From contig OY856410.1 of NCBI GenBank assembly GCA_963693085.1, forward strand, positions 560,469,906 through 560,533,905: 64,000 nucleotides of DNA, in the 5' to 3' direction. Positions 22,511 to 35,771 of the stretch are shown here, in pieces. The notes below the pieces were generated by a model. That model was not told the origin of the DNA. It searched no databases and saw only the letters and a list, made by a program, of their open reading frames with translations. Origin of the DNA: Alisma plantago-aquatica. Taxonomy: Eukaryota > Streptophyta > Magnoliopsida > Alismatales > Alismataceae. The position numbers and the translations under genes were made by a program. Each line of letters opens with the position of its first letter. Positions within the stretch are counted from its first letter, which is position 1.

Positions 22511-24294
22511 TGATAACACCAAATTTTGTGATGTTTTAGACTAATTTTCTGCTATCAAAACTTCCCTTTTAAACTGTTTTCCTCTCTTTTATATGTACTT
22601 TCACAATAATTGGCCAAACAACGCTCTTAATCCAATATTTCCTTATTTTTGCAGAGATTTTTCTCATTTTGGTACATTTTGTCATCAATGAAGCCGTACC
22701 GGCCCACAATTAAGCTCCACCCGCATCGGCCTTCCAGACGCCCGATACAATCGCTGCCTGATAGGGTAATCGCAACACAACGACGCGCGACATAGGGATG
22801 ACAAGCAAGAAAAACTGACGGACGGCACATCTTTTACCCGACAGGGAGCCCAAGCTCTCCTGACAGCTAAAGCTTGTCGCCCGACACGGGCCACCCACCG
22901 ACAGGCGCCGCCCGTCACGTGACTGACAGCCGACACCCTGTGCCGGGCGATACCAGTATCAGCCGTCCAACGACCCCGCGAATAAGGAGGACACGTAGCG
23001 CTTCGAGCACCATAACTTCCCCCAACCGCTGCCTATAAATAGCTGCTATAGGAAGCCAAAAAGACAGGTCGGAACCCCGCGCAAGTCACCTCAGGAAAAC
23101 TGCGAGGAGCGAGTGTATCGTGCCCCAGTGCTGTGCCGGGCGATCCTAGGTGAGCTCTTCTCCATCCCGAGAGGGAGGTGAACGGTTCACTTGGTATCGT
23201 CCCGAGCGACACTGCAGGCCGATATAGGCCGACATAGATCCCCGACTTAAGAGACCGATACTAGATGCATCAGCTAGCCCGGCACGATACAGAACCCGAT
23301 ACGCCTCGCCCGTCAGGGCTTGTTGCCAGAGAGGGTGCCGCTCGACATGAGCGTATCAGGCCAGGGACATCGTACGATGCAATCCGCCCGTCACAGCGTG
23401 CCGCCTGAGAGGGTGTGCCGCCCGACACGATTGTATCAGGCTAGGCTCCTGACTGGTATCAGGCTGGATGGTCCACTGTAGTCTGTCGTCATTCTATATC
23501 AAGAAGGCGATACCTATCTTTATTTCTGTCATTTAATTCTTTTACTTCTGCATTGTAATCAACACCTTATATGTCAATAGAAATAGAAGGGTTTAATTAT
23601 CTGCTGCCGTATGTTTGGTGTAATTGTTGGATGACTGCCATGTTTAATATCTGAACTCTAGCTTGCATCTTTGGATCGCGTTTCAGTTAGCTACCGAATC
23701 GTGTTTTCCCGTCGCAATAACTTTGAGAGATGTGTTGTGGCTCTAGTGTTTGGACTGATTCTGGAGTACGAGAGTGCCCGGAAACGGAGTTGCTTCAGTA
23801 ACATTTCACTCTAATTTAAAGTCCAGCAACCTCGAGAGGGGTGTTGATGCTTGGTTAGAGGTATCCGCTCTGAGAGGAGGGGTACAGGATGTTCCTGCCG
23901 CTGCTTGTTTTACCAAAGTTTATCCTTAGCACCTTGCTTTAAGCTCTAGTTTTATCTTCCTGTTTCTGTTGCATGAAAACCCCTAAAAACTGCGAAATGC
24001 CTAAAATCTTAAAAACCTTCTCGTAACTCCAGTTGGAGATAGTTTTCTTTGATTTGTTTGTGACATCTTGTTGTTCCCTTTTGGGAATTTTATCATCTTT
24101 TATCCTTGCCGGAGTGTAGCGTGTCGATTCTGAATTCTCAACACTTCCACCCTTGTCCCTGTGTTCGAACCCGTATATCTACTTCGACCACATAAGCAAA
24201 GTTGCGGGGCCTAGAAGGATTCGAGTTATAAATGTAAAAGCTCGACTACCTCAAATCCGCCTCCAACTTTAGGACGCGCGATTTAGGCCGGTCA
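22511..24294 (+). repeat. A1 3' LTR
   Basis: Pairs with 3963-5735. The TATA box is at 23034-23040. Ends GGTCA, followed by TSD CTTTG (24295-24299). Confidence 0.93.
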
Positions 24295-24299
24295 CTTTG

Positions 24300-26397
24300 T
24301 TTTCTCAATTTTCAAATCAAATTATCTCGAGTTTTAATCGATGGATTTTGGTCAAACTTGCTTCGTTGGATTCCTTGCGCATTTCCACACAGGTTTATCC
24401 CAAAAACTTTGGGATTTGATGAGTTTTGGAGAAAAGCCCAATAGGGGTGCCGACCTCCTCTTCTTGCCCCTACCTAAACCCTAGTCTAGGGTACCTTGCC
24501 TATAAATATAACAACCCCAGCGACCGTCATCGCCTTAGCAACTCGCTTGTGCTCTCAATTTGGTGTTTCGTGGACGTTCTGACCCCCAACTTGCCGCTGA
24601 GGACCACCTGGCTTGCGGCTCATCTCCTTCCCTCATTGCTTCGTCTCTGTCCAATCGTAAGGTACCATCTAGTTCGGCTTCACATGGGCTTCAGTTCGAC
24701 TACTTTTGCATATTTTTTCATCGCCTATAGCATTTTCCCCCAAATCCATCGCAAACAGCTACTGTTGTTCTAGCGCGATGAAGATCGGGTGAGGGGTGGA
24801 AGATGACTTTGTGATTTTTACCGTTTTGCCCCACTCGTCTCTCCTTTTCTTTTTTTCCCGTTCGGGGCAATCGTGCCTTTTTACTATGTTTTGATCAGCC
24901 TTGACCCCGGCCCACACACCTGCAGCGAGAGGCCCAGGTCACGGAATGCGGGCCCCTCAGCCCTCTCTGTCTCTCTCGCAAGGTCTCTCCCTCTTGCTTT
25001 GCCTATGTGGCACTCTCGTATTGGTCAAAATAGAATAATTTCTATAAATTATTTCCGATGTCAAAAATTAAAAATAGATAGTGTTTTGAAATTAGGAAGA
25101 TGAAATATATCCATAAAAATAATTTTAAGATTTGATTTTGATGTTTGTGAAAACATAATTTTTAGAATGATTTAATTAACTTAAAATCACTAAAATTAAC
25201 CCTAAAAGTCCATATCTTTAAAATATACAATAGTATATGTTATCTTGATAAAAAAATCCTAACTAGGTTGATGGTGAGGTTTTTGGAGTCTGATTCGATG
25301 GTTTTCACAAAAAGTTAGTAATATTAGGGTTTTCCACCTTTAAAGAGTACATATAATTCTAATTCATAGATCTAATGATGAATTAGGGAAAGTGGGTTCT
25401 AAATTCGTGTGAAGGGTTGGAAAGAGGGTTCTAGAACACCTGAGGCTAAGGTATGTGCATCTACTCTTCAGGTGGGAAAACTTTATACCATTACCTATTA
25501 TTTCTTATGAGGCTTAATCTGACCTAATTCCTTGATTCTTGAAACCTAAATTGTTTATTGCCTAAAAATTTGTTGAAGTATTATCTTGTTTGGGTATTCA
25601 TACCCCACTGCCATGTTACATAATCTTTTGCTTAATCTTGCCATAACTCTTTTGTTAGCATGTAATTAAATGTTCTATTTAATTATAAAGTAGTGGTACT
25701 TATGTACAACCACCCATAGAGGGCATGTATATAATCGCCCTAGGGGAATGTTTATAATTCTCCCCATTATATTATAGGTGACTGGGAATGTCTTATTCTC
25801 CCCTCACCTAAGGTTAGAGGTCCGGTAGGTGCCTCAACCCTACTTAGTTAGGTAGACATATTAATTTACATGCAAAACCCTTATTTACTTTGTTATTGGA
25901 AAGTTTCATTATAAAAAGCCTCATACTCCTTAATGTTTCACTTTTGAATGAATCTCTTACCTATTTTACTTGTTACAACTTTCTTGCCACTTTTTAGAAT
26001 AATCTTGTAACACATACTTTTCTTTCTTCTCCTCTTGCTGGGTGTCTTCCCAACCACCCAGGTGTTGGTGCTGTGCAAGGTGAAGGTCAGACTTGAAGGA
26101 AGTTCCCCTCCAGAGTTGATCTTTAGCTTTTGGAAAGGATGGCTAGGTTGCTATAGCTAGATCCTGTTTATCTTATCTTTTCTTTTAGAAATCGTTCATG
26201 TAATAAATAATAAAGCCATGTGAAGGCCTATTATTTCTTTCTTTCCGCTACTATTGACATTTTATTATGTATCTGGAATCATGCTTATTTACTTGGAATA
26301 TTATGCAATCATCCTCAATGTCTCTAAATGTTGTTAAAATTTGGGATGTTTGTATTTCCTTTAAAATTTAGTAAAGAGGTGATCTCGCCTCTTTACA
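24300..26397 (+). repeat. E1 3' LTR, second part
   Basis: Continues the LTR interrupted at 3962. A probable TATA box, CTATAAATATA, lies at 24500-24510. Candidate polyadenylation signals (AATAAATAATAAA) lie near 26203-26215. The LTR ends CTCTTTACA at 26397 and is followed by ATAGG, the insertion target in E2. No gene is seen. Confidence 0.82.
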
Positions 26398-29300
26398 ATA
26401 GGAGTTTTAAAAGTTTAAAGTTTATGGGGTTCATGGTCTATTGGTATGATATAGTCAATATAAGGACGATCCACTTAATGAGCCTAAAAAGGGGGAGGTT
26501 ATGAGCTATTTAATTATGATTATAACCATGATAATTAGGAGGGGAAACCTACGTAGACTCTCTTCTCCTCCAAAACCTTTCTATTTCAGGATTTCTTGAG
26601 AGATGCTCTCCCTCCATTCAATAGTCCACCCAGCCGATACCCTTTCCTTATTGCCTCATACCCGCCATTAATGATCTCTCACTACTGATCTGAAGCAAAG
26701 ATCAAGTTGCCCATTTTGACCGCATCCATATGCCTCCCTTCATTGCATCAGTAATCATCAATGGCAAAGATGTGTCTCTGTTCCTCTTCACTCCTTTGTC
26801 CCTCTGACCTGAAACAGATGAAGATCTTAAACCGACCTATGATTACTCTCTCTTCTTCCCCTTAATGCTCATGGCGCCCCTCTAATTTATCAGAAACCCT
26901 TATGCACTTCCTCGCCGCCTATATAACCAATTAACCCCAAGGATGATAAGTAGCAACAGATCTAAGCACAGGGTTGTAGAGCTGACACCACATTGACCCA
27001 GCCGTGACTTAGCTCTACAACTCGTCCAACACAAAATATAGATCTATCGATGGTGGCTGCAATCCTATTAGATCTCGGCAGCAAATGACGATCTGCAACA
27101 CCACATCAGATGCCACCCTTCTCCCCCCAGCGCACAAAGCTCCTTTGACTTTATCTAATCAACACTACCACCTGACACCACCCATCTACCGCCGCAACCA
27201 TTGATGCCTTAGTGGCATGGCCACCGCCAACCTTATCCCTTAGATCTCCTCCGCCCACTCTGAACGCCTCCACTAAAACACCATATACAACATCAGGTCA
27301 ATACCACCTACATCAACCTACAAACACCTCCTCACATGCCTTGCCATCAGTTCCCGCCTCCTCACCATATGCCAAGCACCGCTATCACCACCACCATACT
27401 CAGACCGTGGGGAGACCCTACGCCTCCCTCTGGTCCTGTTGCACTATGAAGTCAGCATTAGGTCTCACCAACATCTAGAGATTGCCATGCCGTCTCCAAC
27501 CCAGCCACCTACAATGTCGGCACAACCTGCAACATCAATGCCCTACCTCACCATCAACAACAATGCCTTGCCATGGACACCTTGTGTTCTCCTGCATCCA
27601 AACCTCAACCAGTTCTTCGACCCCTCCTTTCCATCTTCGACACATTTCTTGGTGAGAATATACACTTTACTTGTGATGCCCAACCTGCAGTTGACCCTGC
27701 TAACGCTTGCACATAGGGCAAGTTATGGCTACACATCTGTTGACAGAGAAGCCCCGATGAATTTCTTGTAACATTGAGGTGGTAGTCTGGTAAAGCCACT
27801 AGACATGGTGTATATCTCGACTCCAGGAAGAGAAGGTCCATGCATGGCAATAAGGACCCATCAATGACTCGATGGAGGGCCAACAACCTGATTAGATGGG
27901 ATCAGTTGCGTCACATAGGTAACTCTAATACTATTGCTTTTATATGTATACACTTCTCCTAAGCATTGGTTAACAAACACACTTATAGTAATGATATATA
28001 ACTAACTATTGCATCAACTGACAAAAATTACACAATTGGACATATAGATTACCTAGCAATGTATATATATGTATGTGTTGATAAGCTAATAAGATGTAAA
28101 GTAGTAATTTCAACCATTATGAGTGATATATTCTTGTGATAAATCCAACCCTTGAAACTATGAATACTAATAGTTACACTTGGATATAATATTTAGAATT
28201 TTGAATCACTTCATCTTAGATCAAACTTCCAATCGAAACATAGAGGATAATATTTAGGAGAAACCATTTAATCTTATAAAACCTCATATTTACTCATAAA
28301 TGCTATGATGACACATTTTAGTTTTACATGGAACTTATTCATCTTTTCATTCACGTATTAGTAATTATGTTCATATACATGTTTGAGACTTAGTTATTTA
28401 TATATGAGTATTTTGTTGTTCTCTTAGTTATAAATGAAACCACTAGTTATCTTATCATGAAGGAACACTATGGAGTTATGTAATGCCTAAGATATATTAC
28501 TAATTGTATACATGTAAGAAATTAAGATCAAAGTACTAATGTATGAGTAGCATGTATAGAGGTATGTGGAATTAAACCCTAGATATCCCTAGTGGGGTAT
28601 ATAAGTAAGTATTCATACTTGATCTTAGTGACTAAATGTATTTGTATTATATATGAGAAACATAATGATATTTTAGATCTAACATAGAGACAACACGATA
28701 AAACAACAAGGTATGTAACATCAGATATATGTATAACCTAGTTGGGAATCGAATATGGATATCCATAGAGGAAAATATGGAATAATGACCCTAATTGGGA
28801 AAGAAACACTAAATAGAAAAGATTGAATAAATAATTGACTTCAAGCCAAGTGATAACACCATTATATAAATTTGTAGATTCTTCTTCTTGGAGCCTTGTT
28901 ATGATTGAGCAATTTATGGAGCGTTCAATAATTTGAGGTACTAGATTCTCTATTTTTATATTGATTTATTAATTTCCCTCTTCAATTCCATGTACATTGT
29001 TTAGTGGTGAACTCCATACTTTTGTAAGCCTTTCCTATCTCTTTGAAAGTTCACCACCTCAGATTGATTATTGTTTGATTGCATTGAATATTTTAATAGC
29101 ACTTAACTTGATCTATTTGGAGTTTTGACTCCTTGGACTTTGGTCCTTTTGGGCTTTGGCCCTTTAGAGATTTGGCTCACTTGAGGTAGGGTACGTTCTT
29201 CTGCCTTGTGCACATGTTGTAATGGATTAGTTGTCCCCCAGTCGACTGGTTAAAATAGCAATTAGGATTTTATGTCATTCTTTCATAGATGACTGAACAC

Positions 29301-29848
29301 AAGGCACTTTAGCCCTTGAAGGAAATGATATGATAGTGCTCAACCTCAATATTCAAAAGTTGAACATAGCAAGTATTTTTATAATTTGATATCTTAGAAC
29401 TATTTTGAATAACCTTGTGGAAATTAGATCTTGAAATACAAACATTGGAATGCTTTTATCCTTACTTTGAAATTTACTCCACCATATATTCCTTGCCTAT
29501 ATTTGATATTACCTCAAATCATATTTAGTAACTATGTTTTGCAAATAGCTTGATATAAGGATTTAGTATCAGCTTTGCTGACCCTTTATTTTCCCTTCAA
29601 TGGGATCCATGTGTGGTTTCGTTCCCTTTGGGAACCCATGGGCAGGTAGTAGATGGAAGAGCTTGAAGAGACGTGCACTAGGTAGTCCTCCATTGAAGAC
29701 TAGATAGTAGTGAATTTTTATTCTTAAAATTTGTAATCATATTTGTAATATTCCATGACTCTGATGTACAAGCATGATTGTAATAAAGATTGTTTATGTT
29801 TTTGATATTATTTTGTAAAGATTTAATCGTAAGGATCAAGTCTTTACA
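26398..29848 (+). repeat. E2 5' LTR, truncated by E1
   Basis: Parallels 31853-35380 base by base with scattered changes. Proline/threonine-rich frames near 27212-27478 recur in both copies with different breaks and are not genes. Confidence 0.9.
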
Positions 29849-29851
29849 ACA

Positions 29852-29863
29852 TGGTATTAGAGC
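29852..29863 (+). promoter_or_regulatory. E2 primer-binding site (initiator tRNA-Met type)
   Basis: TGGTATTAGAGC starts three bases after the LTR end. It differs from the usual initiator-Met site by one C-to-T change. Confidence 0.75.
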
Positions 29864-31420
29864 CATAAACGGTCGGCACTCATGCTTGTCTCATGGAAAT
29901 TAGGTTAGTTAGGAACATAAATTGGGTACTGAGTACTTAAATAGTAGACAACAAGTCCCATACTTGCCTTAACTACCAAGGATAGAAATAAAAGCATAAG
30001 TGGCCATATATGTACCTTATTCTAGAAGTACTTAGAATATAATTCCATGATCTAGTAGGTTTTGAACTCTCTATCTAGACATAGACTTATTTTGAATTAG
30101 GGATGAAGAAATAATAGTTGAGGTAGAGGTGCCTACTTTTGCAATGAGGTCTAGTAGAACATACCTAGGTATACAAATGTGATAGAGTACTCTAGATTAT
30201 CTCCTTAGTTTGGGACACCCAAAAATAATTACAAATATGTAAAATAGAATGAATATATAACATAAGTTTAAAAATCCTTTGAATTCATGGCAATATTGTC
30301 ATAATAATATTTTGGATATTGAAGGAAAAAAATATTGACAATCGAAAAAAAGATGATTAGTATGATCCTCCTTTATAATTGTGTAGTTGCAACATTGAGA
30401 AAAGAAAGTATATAGAGAATTTATGACACTTGAAATAAATTCAACACTAGATCCACATAAGTAGAAAATTGAGGGAAAAAAGCAATAGGATATGACATAG
30501 TTAATATCATGTGGAATTTGGATAAAAATGATGAACTCATTAATTTTTGTGAACTTCAAATATCTATGTACATATAATAGATAATTAATACAATCTAGAC
30601 ATCTTAGAGAAATAAAACCCTGCCTTGAAATTGAAAAATAGAAGTATGCCAGAATTTTTGATCTCATAGATCATCACACAAATATATGTGACAATATATA
30701 TATATATATATAAAGAATAATGAATTTTTTTAATCAATTTCTGGTCATGACCTTGCAAATTTTGTTAATTTGATATAAAGGGTCACAAATACAATATTAT
30801 ATACATACACATAAGGAACAGAAGGTAAAAAAATAGAAGTTCATAATTTGAACCTAGTTGAGGTTAGGTTGTAATTAGTAAACATTGAAAGAAAAAAAAT
30901 ATTAGGACAGGTGCATTATTAGGCCCCCAATTATATGTAGGATTTTTGGGGAATAATACGATTGAAACCCTTAAAACAATTATGCACAATATAAGTATCG
31001 TTGTAACATTAGTGACAAATATGTGAGATTAAAATTGATGTAGTATTGATAGCCATATATTGACCAATAAGCTTGGGTTCTAACTCAAACTTTTGATAAT
31101 GATGGCCAAGACTCACAAATTGACTATTACAACTCCCATATTAGTTATAAGTCTTATGGACTAGTCATCATTAAACACCAATTTTGATATACCATTTACA
31201 CCTAAATTAGTTTAGTAATTCCATGGTAGTAGTAAATGAATTTTGGTCACCCTGACTAGGACCTATCTTATGGAAGGAGAATTGTTATTATGTATTTCAA
31301 TTGAAGGGATATGACAAAATGACAATAGTATTTTGGAGAATTATTGGATTAGACCCAGTTGTAAGAAGAATATTGAGTATTTTATTTTGGGGATGAAATC
31401 TCTTTGAAGGGTGGAAGAGT
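29864..31420 (+). other. E2 internal region, no intact gene
   Basis: AT-rich. Just before the 3' LTR (about 31330-31400) a decayed frame (FWRIIGLDPVVRRIL, then GGGGATGAAATC) parallels the end of gypsy pol and the purine-rich end seen in E1 and E3. On the minus strand, 30299-30667 is open for 122 codons and ends with DHTNHLFFDCQYF, faintly like the zinc-binding tail of LINE reverse transcriptases. That resemblance is weak. Confidence 0.5.
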
Positions 31421-33515
31421 TGTAACATACTAAATTCTGGTTATTGAATCTATTTCAAACTATTATTCACATATTTTCACTCAGCTAAAGCTCAATTTCA
31501 ATCACGTCCTTTTCAACTTCAGTATGATCTATTTTGATTGATTATCATGAATAATTGTCTCCTTTTGAGTTTCTTGTACTTAATAACTCATCACTCTTCT
31601 TTTGAGAGAGTAATTGGATATTAGTCTTTCATTCAAGTATCATTTGTCATTCTTTGAGATCATTTAGTTCAACTGATAATTTGAATCCAAAATTTGATTA
31701 GACATTAGATTCATGACATTTATATTAAGTGGACTAGGGTAGAAAATTGGTTAGACCAAGTTAGAACCATGAAGTGGGGAACTAACATTTTTATAAATGA
31801 GCATAATATGATATCGATTCATAGATGAAATTTCATGGCAATTAGATTTACACTATAGGAGCTTTAAATGTTTAAAGTTTATGGGGTTCATGGTCTATTG
31901 GTATACTATAGTCAATATAACGACGATCCACTTAATGAGCCTAAAAGGGGGGAGGTTACGAGCCATTTAATTATGCTTATAACCATGATAATTAGGAGGG
32001 GAAACCTACGTCAACTCTCTTCTCCTCCTAAACCTTTTAGTTTCATGACTTTTGGAGAGATGCTCTCCCTCTGTTCAATAGTTTGCCCAACCGATACCCT
32101 TGCCTTATTGCCCATACCCGCCATTAATGGTCTCTCACTACTGATATGAAGCAAAGATCAAGTTGCCCTTTTTGATCACATCCATATGCCTCCCTTCATT
32201 GCACCGGTAATCATCAATGGCAGAGATGTGCCTCCGTTCCTCTTCACTCATTCATCCCTCAGACCTAAAATTGAGGAAGATCTAAAACCGACCTACAATT
32301 ACTCTCTCTTCTTCCCCTTAATGTTCATGGTGCTCCTCTAATTTATTAGAAACCCTTACGCACTTCCTCGCCGCCTGTATAACCAATGAACCCCAAGGAT
32401 GATAAGTAGCAACAGACCTAAGCACAAGGTTGCAGAGCTGACACCACCTTGAACCAGCCGCCACTTATCTTTGCAACTCGTCCAACATGGGATCTAGATC
32501 TTTCGATGGTGGATACAATCCTATTAGATCTCGGCAGCAGATAACGATCTTTAACAAAACATATGCCACCCTGCTCCCCCCCCACCGCACATAGCTCCTT
32601 TGACTTTATCTAATCAACACTGCCACCCGACGCCAGCCATCTACCGCCATAACCATTGACGCCTCAGTAGCACGGCCACCACCAACCTCATCCCTCAGAT
32701 CTCCTCCACCCACTCTGAACGCCTCCACTAAAACACCATATACAATAGCAGGTCAATGCCGCCTCCACCAACCTATAGACACCTCCCCACATGCCTTGCC
32801 ATCAGTTCCTGACTCCTCGCCATATGCCAAGCGCCGCTGTCACCACCACCATACTCAGACCATGGGGAGACCCTACGCCTCCCTCTGGTCTTGTTGCACT
32901 GTGAATTCAGCATTAGGTCTCGCCAGCAGCCAGAGATTGCCACGTCGTCTCCAACCCAACCACCTACAATGTCGGCACAACCGAAATAGTAACGCCCAGC
33001 CTCACCACCAACAACAATGCTCCACCATGGACATCTCGTGTTGTCCTACATCCAAACCTTGACCAGTTCTCCGACCACTCCTTTCCATCTCTGACACCTT
33101 TCCTGGTGAGAATATACACTTTACTTGTGATGCCCAACCTGCAGTTGACCCTGCTAATGCTTACACATAGGGCAAGTTATGGATACACATCTACTGACAG
33201 AGAAACTCGGATGGCTTTCTTGTGACATTGAGGTGGTAGTTTGCCCAGGCCACTAGACATGGTGTAGATCTCAACTCCAGGAAGAGAAGGTCCATGCATG
33301 GCAGTAAGGATCCATCAATGACTCGATGGAGGACCAACAACCTGATTGGATGGTATCAGTTGACTCTCATAGGTAACTCTAATACTATTTCGTTTATATG
33401 TATACACTTCTCCTAAGCATTATTTTACAAACATACTTATAGTAATGATCTTTAACTAACTATTGCATCAACTAACAAAAATTAAACAATTGCTCATATG
33501 GATTACCTAGCAATG

Positions 33516-33610
<95 letters not shown>

Positions 33611-35380
33611 GTGTGTGTGTGTTGATAAGCTGATAAGATGTAAAGTAGTAATTTTGACCATTATGAGTGCTATATCCTTGTGATAAATCCAACCCTTGAA
33701 ACTATGAATACTAATAATTACACTTGGATATAATATTTGAAATAATGAATCACTTCATCTTAGATCAAACTTCCAATCAAAACATAGAGTATAATATTTA
33801 GGAGAAACCATGTAATCGTATAAAACCTCATATTTTCTCACAAACCCTATGATGACACATTTTAGTTTACATGGAACTTATTCATCTTTTCATTCACATA
33901 TTAGTAATTATGTTCATATACATGTTTGAGACCTAGTTATTTATATATGAGTATTTTGGTTTTCTCTTAGTTATAAATGAAACCACTAGTTAAATATATC
34001 ATGAAGGAACAATATGGACTTATGTAATGCCTAAGATATATTACTACTTGTATACATATAAGAAATTAAGATCAAAGTATTGATGTATGAGTAGCATGTA
34101 TAGAGGTATGTGGAATTAAACCCTAGATATCCCTAGTGGGGTATAATAGTAAGTAGACATACTTGATCTTAGTGACTAAATGTATTTGTAGTATGTATGA
34201 GAAGCATAATGATATTTTAGATCTAACATAGAGACAACACGATAAAACAACAAGGTATGTAACATCGAATATATATATATATAAGCTAGTTGGGATTCTA
34301 ATATGGATATCAATAGAGGAAAATATGGAATAATGACCCTAATTGAGAAAGAAACACTAAATAGAAAATATTGAATAAATAATTGACTTCAAGCCAAGTG
34401 ATGACACCATTATATAAATGTGTAGATTCTTCTTCTTGGAGCCTTGTTTTGATTGAGAAATTTATGGAGCGTTGAATAATTTGAGGTACTAGATTCTCTA
34501 TTTTTATATTGAGTTATTAATTTTCCTCTTGAATTCCATGTACATTGTTTAGTGGTGAACTCTATACTTTTGTAAGCCTTTCCTGTCTCTTTGATAGTTC
34601 ACCACCTTATATTGATTATTGTTTGATTGCATTGAATATTTTAATACCACTTGACTTGATCTATTTGGAGTTTTGACTCCCTGAACTTTGGTCCCTTTGG
34701 GATTTGGCTCACTTGAGGTAGGGTACGTCCCACCGCCCTCTGCACAGGTTGTAATGGATTAGTTGTCCCCCAGATGACTGGTTAAAATAGAAATTAGGCT
34801 TCTGTGTCATTCTTTCATAGATGACTAAACACAAGACACTTTAGGCCTTGAAGGAAATGATATGATAGTGCTCAACCTTAATATTCAAAAGTTGATCATA
34901 GCAAGTATTTTGATAATTTGATATCTTGGAACTATTTTTAATAACCTTGTGGAAATTTGATATTGAAATACAAACATTGGAATGTTATTATCCTTACTTT
35001 GAAATTTAGTCCACAAAATATTCCTTGCCTATATTTGATATTACCTCAAATCATATTTAGTAATTATGTTTTGCAAATAGCTTGATATAAGAATTTGGTA
35101 CCAGCTTTGTTGACCCTTTATTTTCCCTTCGATGGGGTTCATGTGTGGTTTTGTTCCCTTTGGGAACCCATGGACAAGTGGTAGATGGAAGAGCTTGAAG
35201 AGACATGCACTGGGTAGTCCTCCATTGAAGACTAGATAGCAGTGAATTTTTATTCTTAAAATTTGTAATCATATTTGTAATCTTCCGTGACTCTGATGTA
35301 CAAGCATGATTGTAATAAAGATTGTTTATGTTTTTGATATTATTTTGTAAAGATTTGATCGTAAAGATTGAGTCTTTACA
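31421..35380 (+). repeat. E2 3' LTR
   Basis: Begins TGTAACATAC after a purine-rich stretch and ends GTCTTTACA. The next five bases, TGCGA, would be the target duplication; the partner is outside the window. It contains a long TA run absent from the 5' copy. Confidence 0.88.
33515..33618. repeat. (TA)n microsatellite with short (TG)n tail
   Basis: About 45 TA units followed by several TG units. The homologous site in the 5' LTR (about 28062-28078) has only a few TA units, so this run grew after insertion. It produces spurious open frames on both strands. Confidence 0.97.
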
Positions 35381-35385
35381 TGCGA

Positions 35386-35771
35386 TCAAGCGTTCAGAAT
35401 GAAATTGTGCAAATGGAAATGGGGGAGAAAGAGAGAGAAAAAAGTACTAATCACTTGAGCATCGAGGCAAATGTAGAGGCGTTGAGTCCTTAGCGGCCTA
35501 TCACAGTGTAGGACAATCTTTCTCAGATCCCATTGGGAAGTCATTAATAGTGCAAAAAAACATAATATGAATATGAAATGCCTCTTTATGTAAAGTATCA
35601 TAGGTCATCACACGTTCTCTCTAGAGTTTCTTTAAGTCATCAATCAGATGTTCAAGAGAAACATAAATATCATTATTAGGCTGTTTGGGACCTAATATCA
35701 ATAAGGACATCATGCCATACTTATTTTTTCATATGGAACCAAGGAGGATTAAAGTATTTAACAATCATAAT
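35386..35771 (-). pseudogene. CACTA TNP2-type transposase remnant (main part)
   Basis: On the minus strand a decayed frame reads, with stops and shifts, FNPPWFHMKK, then a region parallel to the LLI-GPK-P-ND pattern (ILGPKQPNNDIYVSLEHLIDDL), RERVMTYDTLHKEAF and TINDFP. This order is characteristic of the TNP2 / Transposase_21 family of En/Spm (CACTA) elements, which cut and paste the element DNA. It is split at 35771 by E3 and continues at 47614-47628. E2 ends immediately to its left, so this is the old target DNA of the neighbourhood. Confidence 0.72.

Larger units (their letters stand above)
3963..24294 (+). mobile_element. A1: large Athila-like LTR retrotransposon lacking pol
   Basis: Two LTRs, 3963-5735 and 22511-24294, both begin TGATAACACC and end GGCCGGTCA. 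The 5-bp TSD CTTTG flanks the element at 3958-3962 and 24295-24299. The primer-binding site matches tRNA-Asp, as in Athila/Tat elements, and the polypurine tract is the Athila-like AAGTTTGGGGGAG. Subtracting the nested G1 (5849-14525 plus one TSD), A1 is about 11.6 kb. It encodes gag, an ORF1-like protein and two Ulp1-like regions. I see no aspartic protease, RT, RNase H or integrase, so it was non-autonomous. Confidence 0.92.
1..26397 (+). mobile_element. E1: chromovirus-like Ty3/gypsy LTR retrotransposon, 5' part outside the window
   Basis: The visible parts are the 3' half of pol (1-2800), a polypurine tract and the 3' LTR. The LTR starts with TG at 2836 and ends with ACA at 26397, but is interrupted at 3962 by the whole A1 element. 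Just after 26397 lies ATAGG; the same bases stand at the matching place in the undamaged 3' LTR of E2 (about 31853-31857), so E1 sits inside the 5' LTR of E2. The other TSD copy lies left of the window. Order in pol is RT, RNase H, integrase, C-terminal domain, which is the Ty3/gypsy order. At least two frameshifts and four stops show it is dead. Confidence 0.9.
26398..35380 (+). mobile_element. E2: long-LTR, non-coding (LARD-like) gypsy derivative
   Basis: The 3' LTR is 31421-35380 (about 3.96 kb). The 5' LTR survives from 26398 to 29848, cut by E1. Both LTRs end TCTTTACA, and the PBS-like TGGTATTAGAGC follows the 5' copy. Between them lie only about 1.57 kb with no gag or pol frame, apart from a decayed echo of a pol 3' end next to the 3' LTR. 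Long LTRs with a short non-coding core fit the large retrotransposon derivative (LARD) type, mobilised by relatives. Confidence 0.85.

Noticed and set aside
27212..27771. Proline/threonine-rich open frames in the E2 5' LTR
   Set aside because: The same DNA in the 3' LTR has different breaks, and composition explains the open frames; no family pattern.
30299..30667. Minus-strand frame with a LINE zinc-tail-like end (DHTNHLFFDC)
   Set aside because: Only about ten residues fit and no reverse transcriptase precedes it; kept as a weak note in the E2 interior, not as a gene.
33498..33692. Tyrosine-isoleucine repeat proteins on both strands
   Set aside because: Pure by-product of the TA microsatellite.
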